Shown: positions 58,821 through 64,000 of the stretch, in pieces
Layout of the letters: every line of letters starts with the position of its first letter
Position numbering within the stretch: the first letter of the stretch is position 1
NCBI GenBank assembly: GCA_037445025.1
Contig: JBBILI010000026.1
Location: 10,888 to 74,887, forward strand
DNA from: CAIQQQ01 sp037445025
GTDB taxonomy: Bacteria; Pseudomonadota; Alphaproteobacteria; Acetobacterales; Acetobacteraceae
Length of the DNA stretch: 64,000 nucleotides
Direction of reading: 5' to 3'
Notes under the pieces: generated by a model
What the model was told of the DNA's origin: nothing
The model's database searches: none
Seen by the model: the letters and a program-made list of their open reading frames with translations, nothing else
Translations under genes and position numbers: made by a program

Positions 58821-59657
58821 CTACCCCAGCAGAAACCCCCGCACCACCGCGATGGTCGGCGCATCCATCAGCGCCGGCGCATGCCCTGCATTCGGCACCA
58901 CATGCGTCTGCGCGCCGTCGCGCGCCATCTCGTCGAACACCGCCTCTGGCAGGATGTCGCTGCTCTCCCCGCGGATGACCAGCCGCGGCACGGCGATGCG
59001 CTGCCACACCACGCGCAGATCGGCATCCGCCGGCTCGCTGGCCACGATCGGCGCGGCGATGGCGGGATCGTAGTGAAACCCCAGCCGTCCACCGGGCAAC
59101 GGGCGGGCCGAATGTGTGGCGAGGTGATGCCACTGCGCGGCCGAGAGATCGCCGAACGGATAGTGGATGACCCGCAGATGATGCGTCAGCGCCGCCAGAT
59201 CCGGAAAGTCGATGGTCTTGCCCATGTAGTCGCGGATCCGGCCCAGCGCCGCCTGCGGGATGAACGACCCGATATCGTTCAGCACCAGCCGCCCGATCGG
59301 CTGCCCCGCGCAGGCCGCCACCAGCATGCCGACGATGCCGCCGAGCGAGGTGCCGACCCAGCCGACCGGGGCTGGCAGCGTGGCCAGCAGATGGGTGAGC
59401 GGCGCCACATAGCTGGGCGGAATATAAAGTGCGGGGTCGGCCAGCCAGTCTGACGCGCCGCGGCCGGGCAGATCCGGGCAGATCACCCGGAAATCGGCGG
59501 CGAGCGCCTGGGCCAGGGGGTCGAAATCCCGCCCGTTGCGCGTCAGCCCGTGCAGGCAGATCACCGGCGGCGCCGCCACGTCGCCCCATTCCACCCAGGC
59601 CATGCTGTAGAAGCGTCCGGCCAGGAGGTAGCGGACCGCGCCGCGGCGCATCTCCAT
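58821..59657 (-). CDS. Alpha/beta hydrolase
   Basis: A 278-residue alpha/beta-fold hydrolase. Oxyanion segment CLHGLTRNGRDFDPLA, PDLPGRGASDW, nucleophile elbow GTSLGG (Ser in VGWVGTSLGGIVG), acid near RGESSDIL, and the catalytic His in VPNAGHAPALMD. ATG at 59657 lies in the CoA-transferase stop (TGATG), so they form an operon; it may hydrolyse a CoA ester or release a free acid. Substrate unknown. Confidence 0.86.
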   Translation of the reverse strand: MEMRRGAVRYLLAGRFYSMAWVEWGDVAAPPVICLHGLTRNGRDFDPLAQALAADFRVICPDLPGRGASDWLADPALYIPPSYVAPLTHLLATLPAPVGWVGTSLGGIVGMLVAACAGQPIGRLVLNDIGSFIPQAALGRIRDYMGKTIDFPDLAALTHHLRVIHYPFGDLSAAQWHHLATHSARPLPGGRLGFHYDPAIAAPIVASEPADADLRVVWQRIAVPRLVIRGESSDILPEAVFDEMARDGAQTHVVPNAGHAPALMDAPTIAVVRGFLLG

Positions 59658-60874
59658 CACACGATGCCCTGCTCACGCAGCCCGGCGATCTCGTCCGCGG
59701 ACATCCCCAGCAGGTCGCTCAGCACGCCCTCGGTATGCTCGCCCAGCAGCGGTGCTGTGATCCGGTAATCCGCCGGCGTCTCCGACAGCCGCACCGGATT
59801 GGCGATCACCTTCACGGTGCCGGACGTGGCCTGGGCGTGCGGCATCTCCACCACGGCGCCGCGGGCCACCACCTGCGGATCGGCAAACACCTGTTCGAGC
59901 GTGTTGATCGGGCCGCAGCCGATCTTCAGCGTCTCCAGCAGCTCCACCCATTCGGTGGTGGCCTTGGTCTTCATCACCGGCGTCAGCGTGTCCGTCACCA
60001 GCTGCCGGTTCGCCACCCGCGCCGCGTTGGTGGCAAAGCGCGGATCGTCCAGCAGATGCGCAAGCCCGGTGTTGTCGCAGAACCGCTTGAACGTCGGGTC
60101 GTTGCCGACGGAGAGCACCATGTAGCCGTCCTGCGTCGGGAACACCTGATAGGGCACGATGTTCGGGTGCTGGTTGCCCAGCCGCGGCGGGTTTTCGCCC
60201 GTCGCCAGATAGTTCATGCCCTGGTTGGCCAGCCAGGCCACATGCGTGTCGAGCATGCCGATATCCACCTGTTGGCCCACCCCGGTCTTCTCCCGGTGGC
60301 GCAGCGCCGCCAGAATGCCGATGCAGCCGTACAGACCGGCGAACAGGTCGGCCACCGGTACCCCCACCTTCTGCGGCAGCCCGTCGGGCTCGCCGGTCAG
60401 GCTCATCACGCCGCCCATCGCCTGGATCAGGCTGTCATAGCCCGGCCGCGGCGCGTAGGGCCCGGTCTGGCCGAAGCCGGTGATCGAGCAATAGACGATG
60501 CCGGGGAATTCGGCATGCACCTGCTCGTACCCGAGCCCATACTTGGCCAGCGCGCCGACCTTGAAGTTCTCGGCCAGGATGTCGCAGCGCGCCAGCAGCC
60601 TCTTGATCAGCGCCTGCCCCTCGGGCCTGGCGATATCCACCGTCACCGAGCGCTTGTTGCGGTTCACCCCCACGAAATAGGCGCTCTCCTGCGTGCCAGG
60701 CATGAACGGCGGCGCGAAGCCGCGTGTGTCGTCACCGGCGCCGGGCTTTTCGATCTTGATGACCTCGGCGCCGAGATCGCCCAGCATCTGGGTGCAGGTG
60801 GGGCCGGCCAGCACGCGGGTGAGGTCGAGAACACGAAGCCCGGCCAACGGGCCGGTCGGAGGGGAGAGTGTCAT
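59657..60874 (-). CDS. CaiB/BaiF family CoA-transferase
   Basis: A 405-residue class III CoA-transferase. Family motifs: LRVLDLTRVLAGPTCTQMLG, GDDTRGFAPPF, NRNKRSVTVDI, AENFKVGAL, SITGFGQTGPYA, GYDSLIQAMGG. The conserved Asp in GVPVADLFAG is the expected catalytic residue. It moves CoA between carboxylic acids such as formate/oxalate or succinate derivatives. It heads a two-gene unit with the alpha/beta hydrolase. Confidence 0.9.
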   Translation of the reverse strand: MTLSPPTGPLAGLRVLDLTRVLAGPTCTQMLGDLGAEVIKIEKPGAGDDTRGFAPPFMPGTQESAYFVGVNRNKRSVTVDIARPEGQALIKRLLARCDILAENFKVGALAKYGLGYEQVHAEFPGIVYCSITGFGQTGPYAPRPGYDSLIQAMGGVMSLTGEPDGLPQKVGVPVADLFAGLYGCIGILAALRHREKTGVGQQVDIGMLDTHVAWLANQGMNYLATGENPPRLGNQHPNIVPYQVFPTQDGYMVLSVGNDPTFKRFCDNTGLAHLLDDPRFATNAARVANRQLVTDTLTPVMKTKATTEWVELLETLKIGCGPINTLEQVFADPQVVARGAVVEMPHAQATSGTVKVIANPVRLSETPADYRITAPLLGEHTEGVLSDLLGMSADEIAGLREQGIV

Positions 60875-60953
60875 GAAGCGATGGCGTCCATCTGTCTGGA
60901 GAAATGCAACGGTGGTTTAGCCCGCGACGGCGCCCGCGCCCAGATGCCACAGG

Positions 60954-61985
60954 TCAAACGCCGAACACCGGCGGCACGCCCGCCTGCAGCCATGGCGGCA
61001 GCGCCCGCACCAGCGGCGCGCGGCTGCGCTGCCACAGCGCCGAGAGCATCAGCAACCCCACCCCGATGCACAGCGCCGCCAGCGCCAGGGCACTGCTCAG
61101 CGACCCCGCCCCGCGCAGCAGCGCCGTGATGGCGTACAGCACATAGGCCAGCGCCGAGACCAGCAGCGCCCGCCGGTCCACCACCAGTGCCGCCACCGCC
61201 AGCACGCCGTAAAGCTCCACCGCGATGAGCGCGCTCTGCGGCGGCGCGGCGCTGCCCCGCAACAGTCCCAGCAGATTGAAGATCGGATGCACGATCAGCG
61301 GCGCCGCCAGCAGATGCAGCCAGAACGCGACATCCGAGCGTCGCGTCACCCGCAGCCGGTCACGGCTGTCCCACCACATCGCAAAGCCGAATACCAGCAG
61401 CCCGGCCGACAGCACCAGCGGCACGGTGTGCCCCAGCAGCGCCGGAAACTGCCACAGCAGCAGCAGCACGATCGCTCCCAGCCCGGCCCCGGTGGCCAGC
61501 GCCACCGTGATCGGCACCGCGAACCGCCGCCAGTGCGCATACCCCGCAGCCGCGGTCACCACCGCGCACAGGCCCAGCAAGGCGGCGTTCTGCGAATCGC
61601 TCCCGCCGCCGTCACGCCACGCCACCAGCCCCATCACACCGGCCTCGGCCACCGACGCCACGAACGCCGCCACCAGCACGATGCTCGGCAACGCCATGCG
61701 ACGCCTGCGGGTGAAATATTCCGCCAGCCCCCAGCTCGCCAAAGCCACCGCAGCCCCGCCTGCCGACACCGACACGCTCGACCCCAGCCAGCCCAGCGCC
61801 AGCAGCACCAGCACGATCGCGATGGTGACAAAGATGTCGTTGAACCCGGTCAGCAGCCGGAACTGCTCCTCGTCCGCTCCCGGCGTCGCCCGCGACCGCG
61901 CCACGAAATCCCGCAGCGCCTGCCCGGCTTCACGGGTGATCACGCCGGCGCGAATCGCCGCCTCAATGTCGAGATCGCTGTACAT
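60954..61985 (-). CDS. DUF2157-type multi-pass membrane protein
   Basis: A 343-residue protein with a short soluble start (MYSDLDIEAAIRAGVITREA) resembling the DUF2157 N-terminal region, followed by about ten hydrophobic segments (IFVTIAIVLVLLALGWLG and others). ATG at 61985 has GAGGGA just upstream. Function unknown; it looks like a standalone membrane protein, divergent from the aldehyde dehydrogenase. Confidence 0.75.
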   Translation of the reverse strand: MYSDLDIEAAIRAGVITREAGQALRDFVARSRATPGADEEQFRLLTGFNDIFVTIAIVLVLLALGWLGSSVSVSAGGAAVALASWGLAEYFTRRRRMALPSIVLVAAFVASVAEAGVMGLVAWRDGGGSDSQNAALLGLCAVVTAAAGYAHWRRFAVPITVALATGAGLGAIVLLLLWQFPALLGHTVPLVLSAGLLVFGFAMWWDSRDRLRVTRRSDVAFWLHLLAAPLIVHPIFNLLGLLRGSAAPPQSALIAVELYGVLAVAALVVDRRALLVSALAYVLYAITALLRGAGSLSSALALAALCIGVGLLMLSALWQRSRAPLVRALPPWLQAGVPPVFGV

Positions 61986-62096
61986 CGTCCCTCGCAAACG
62001 CGCCGTGACCCGCCACATGGCCTGGAGCAACGCGCAAGCCCGGCGTATGACGTCAGAACTCTACACCGAACGTTGGCGCTCCGGAGGAACCAGACA

Positions 62097-63611
62097 ATGC
62101 CCGACACCCATATCGCCCAGACCCCGTATGAACCGACGCTCGACGAACGCAGCCTCGCGCGTGCCCTCTCCGGCCAGCACCTGATCGGCGGCAAGCTGGT
62201 TCCCGCCCTCTCCGGCAAGACCTTCGCCGTCGTCAATCCGGCGACCGGCGAGGAGATCGCCCGCGCCGCCGACGGTGACGCAGCCGATGTCGACGCCGCC
62301 GTGCGCACCGCCGCCGCGGCCCAGAAGCTCTGGGCCAAGATGCCGTCACGCAAGCGCGGCGCCCTGGTGGCGCAGTGCGCCGGCCTGATCAAAACCCATG
62401 TCGAAGAGATCGCCCGTCTCATCGCGCTCGAGACCGGCAAGGCGCTGCGCACCGAAAGCCGTGTCGAGGCCAACACGGTGGCCGACGTGCTGGAGTTCTT
62501 CGGCGGCCTTGGCAGCGAGATCAAAGGCGAGAGCGTTCCCTTCGCCCCCAATGTGCTCTCCGTCACGGTGCGCGAGCCGCTCGGCGTGGTCGGCGCCATC
62601 ATCCCCTGGAACGTCCCGCTCCTGCTGATGAGCCTCAAGATCGCCCCCGCTTTGGTCGCCGGCAACACGGTGGTAGTGAAGTCGGCCGAAGAGGCGCCGC
62701 TCGCCGTGCTGCGCATCTGCGAGCTGATGAACCGCATCCTGCCGCCGGGCTGCTTCAACATGCTCTCCGGCTTCGGCCCCGAATGCGGCGCGCCCCTCGT
62801 GGTGCACCCCGACGTCCGCAAGGTCACCTTCACCGGCTCCGTCCCCGTCGGGCGCATCGTCGCCAAGGCCGCCGCCGAGAAGCTCATCCCGGTCACGCTC
62901 GAACTTGGCGGCAAGTCGCCCATGATCATCTTCGCCGACTGCGACTTCGAAAAGACCGTGGCCGGCGCGCTGACCTCCATGCGCTTCACCCGCCAGGGCC
63001 AGTCCTGCACGGCCGCCAGCCGCATCTACGTCGAACGCTCGATCTATGAGAAATTCGTCGCCGCCATGGCCGAGCGCGTCGACGCCATGGTGATGGGCGA
63101 CCCGCTGGACGAGGCCACCGACATCGGCACCATCATCAGCGACGACCAGATGGCCCGCGTCACCGGCTTCATCGCCGAAGGCAAGGCCACGCCAGGGGCC
63201 CATGGCCGCGCCTGCTCCGCCATGCCGAGCGACCCGAAGCTGGCAAAGGGCAAGTTCGTCCAGCCGCATATCTTCACCGACCTGCCGGCCAGCAGCCGCC
63301 TGGTGACGGAGGAGATCTTCGGCCCCGTCACCTGCATTTTCCCGTTCGATGACGCGGAGGCTGTGCTGGCGGCGGCCAACGACAGCGAATACGGCCTTGC
63401 CGCCTCGGTCTGGACCAACAACCTCAAGATCGGCCTGGAATTCGCCCATCGCCTGGAAGCAGGTCTGGTGCAGATCAACCAGAACCTCGTGGTTCAGGCG
63501 AACCTCTCCTACGGCGGCGTGAAAAGCTCGGGTCTGGGCAAGGAAGCCAGCCTGGAGAGCATGCTGGAGCACTTCACCCACAAGAAGACCATTATGATGA
63601 ACTACGCTTAG
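62097..63611 (+). CDS. NAD(P)-dependent aldehyde dehydrogenase
   Basis: A 504-residue ALDH-superfamily enzyme that oxidises an aldehyde to its acid. General base E269 in LELGGKSP and nucleophile C304 in GQSCTAAS are present, with PWNVPLLLMSLKIAPAL in the cofactor fold, FTGSVPVGR, and EIFGPVTCIFPFDD near the C-terminus. ATG at 62097 has GGAGG about nine bases upstream; an extended open frame further upstream is antisense to the DUF2157 gene and not real. Substrate not readable. Confidence 0.93.
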   Translation: MPDTHIAQTPYEPTLDERSLARALSGQHLIGGKLVPALSGKTFAVVNPATGEEIARAADGDAADVDAAVRTAAAAQKLWAKMPSRKRGALVAQCAGLIKTHVEEIARLIALETGKALRTESRVEANTVADVLEFFGGLGSEIKGESVPFAPNVLSVTVREPLGVVGAIIPWNVPLLLMSLKIAPALVAGNTVVVKSAEEAPLAVLRICELMNRILPPGCFNMLSGFGPECGAPLVVHPDVRKVTFTGSVPVGRIVAKAAAEKLIPVTLELGGKSPMIIFADCDFEKTVAGALTSMRFTRQGQSCTAASRIYVERSIYEKFVAAMAERVDAMVMGDPLDEATDIGTIISDDQMARVTGFIAEGKATPGAHGRACSAMPSDPKLAKGKFVQPHIFTDLPASSRLVTEEIFGPVTCIFPFDDAEAVLAAANDSEYGLAASVWTNNLKIGLEFAHRLEAGLVQINQNLVVQANLSYGGVKSSGLGKEASLESMLEHFTHKKTIMMNYA

Positions 63612-63663
63612 AGCGGGGTGGCATCTGATAGGCGATGCCACCCCGCTGTAGCTCTTTGTTTTA
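63612..63663 (+). terminator. Rho-independent terminator after the aldehyde dehydrogenase
   Basis: Perfect 14-bp stem AGCGGGGTGGCATC/GATGCCACCCCGCT (63612-63625 and 63634-63647), an 8-base loop, then GTAGCTCTTTGTTTT. It begins right at the stop codon. Confidence 0.85.
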
Positions 63664-63683
63664 ACGAGCAATTTAATGGCACG

Positions 63684-63786
63684 GCGATACCAACGGCCTT
63701 GATCGATGACTCCTCCATCGATCAAGGCCGTTGGTATCGCGCGCCGGGTTGGCCGGCGGCGGCGCGCCAAACCAGGACTTATACCA
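63684..63786. repeat. MITE-like palindromic element, copy 3, next to IS630 end
   Basis: The best-preserved copy: 25-bp perfect arms from GCGATACCAACGG to GATCGATG (63684-63708), loop ACTCCTC, and the inverted arm at 63716-63740. The same GC-rich spacer follows. Where copy 1 has palindrome 2 (ATACCAACGGTCAT), this copy continues as ATACCAACTCTCACTG into the transposase gene, so the element end and the IS end share ATACCAAC. Confidence 0.85.
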
Positions 63787-63797
63787 ACTCTCACTGA

Positions 63798-64000
63798 TCA
63801 GAACCGATGCGCCCAATCGCGCATGCCGATAGACATGATGCGCCAGGGCTGATCGGTGAGTTTGTTCCAAGCCTCGCAGCAATGATCGAGGATGGCGTCG
63901 TAGGTATCGAAGACTCGATTGGACAGCCAGTTGTCGCGCATGAACTGCCAGACGTTTTCGACCGGATTGAGTTCCGGGCACTTGGGCGGCAGCGGCAGGA
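63798..64000 (-). mobile_element. IS630-family transposase, C-terminal part (5' end off window)
   Basis: The minus strand encodes LPLPPKCPELNPVENVWQFM, then RDNWLSNRVFDTYDAIL, ending DWAHRF-stop at 63798. PELNPVENVWQ is the IS630/Tc1-mariner DDE region containing the third catalytic acidic residue (Glu). The rest of the gene lies past the window. The probable IS end is near 63780, where TTATACCAACTC begins; IS630 elements insert at TA. Confidence 0.9.

Overview
The window is about 64 kb of GC-rich, densely packed chromosome from an alphaproteobacterium. Rhodospirillales, most likely Acetobacteraceae, is my best placement; I cannot name a genus. It rests on a complete dcw (division and cell wall) cluster ending in ftsZ-lpxC, the DUF2849-cysI-DUF934 sulfite reductase operon of alphaproteobacteria, an RNase P RNA just before mraZ, protein style, and AT-rich palindromic intergenic repeats.

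Layout. 1-3.7 kb: phosphate uptake operon pstSCAB on the minus strand, with a Pho-box candidate before pstS and a terminator-like stem between pstS and pstC. 3.7-8 kb: assimilatory sulfur block (DUF2849-cysI-DUF934, an Rrf2 regulator, cysK). 8-12.2 kb: metallo-beta-lactamase-fold hydrolase, tRNA-Val(GAC), N-formylglutamate amidohydrolase-like protein, a strong small-RNA candidate, a lytic transglycosylase and rnpB. 12.5-32.7 kb: mraZ-rsmH-ftsL-ftsI-murE-murF-mraY-murD-ftsW-murG-murC-murB-ddl-ftsQ-ftsA-ftsZ, then lpxC. Nearly all junctions from mraZ to ftsA overlap by 1-14 bases, and mraZ is preceded by a textbook MraZ operator. 32.8-50.2 kb: accessory genes, including a histidine-kinase-like ATPase without its phosphoacceptor histidine, a multidomain GH5 glucanase, a VTT membrane protein, a three-gene nitrile hydratase/thiocyanate hydrolase-like set, an FAD oxidoreductase, a ClC-BenE-M20 peptidase operon, a FadJ/FadB-like beta-oxidation enzyme, a serine hydrolase with a cupin, a DEAD-box helicase and a GH10 xylanase. 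50.3-64 kb: two glycosyltransferases, an oppBCDF-type ABC transporter without binding protein, divergent deacylase genes, an alpha/beta hydrolase with a CoA-transferase, a DUF2157 membrane protein, an aldehyde dehydrogenase and the end of an IS630-family transposase.

Two dispersed repeat families fill intergenic space. One (five copies: 8.3, 38.2, 39.5, 48.9 and 52.6 kb) has two AT-rich hairpin modules, usually flanking a variable core. The other (three copies: 12.1, 33.6 and 63.7 kb) is a long perfect or near-perfect stem beginning ACCAACGGCC. The 63.7 kb copy abuts an IS630-type transposase end that carries the same ATACCAAC motif, suggesting a MITE-like relationship.

Functionally the window joins phosphate and sulfur acquisition, the peptidoglycan and division machinery, plant-polymer degradation (GH5, GH10), and uptake plus hydrolysis of amidated or peptidic small molecules. 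The features most worth following up are the small RNA at 10.4 kb, the hairpin-module repeats, the split-beta nitrile hydratase-like operon, the MraZ operator and the kinase-like protein without its histidine. No computation was run; family calls come from motifs read by eye.
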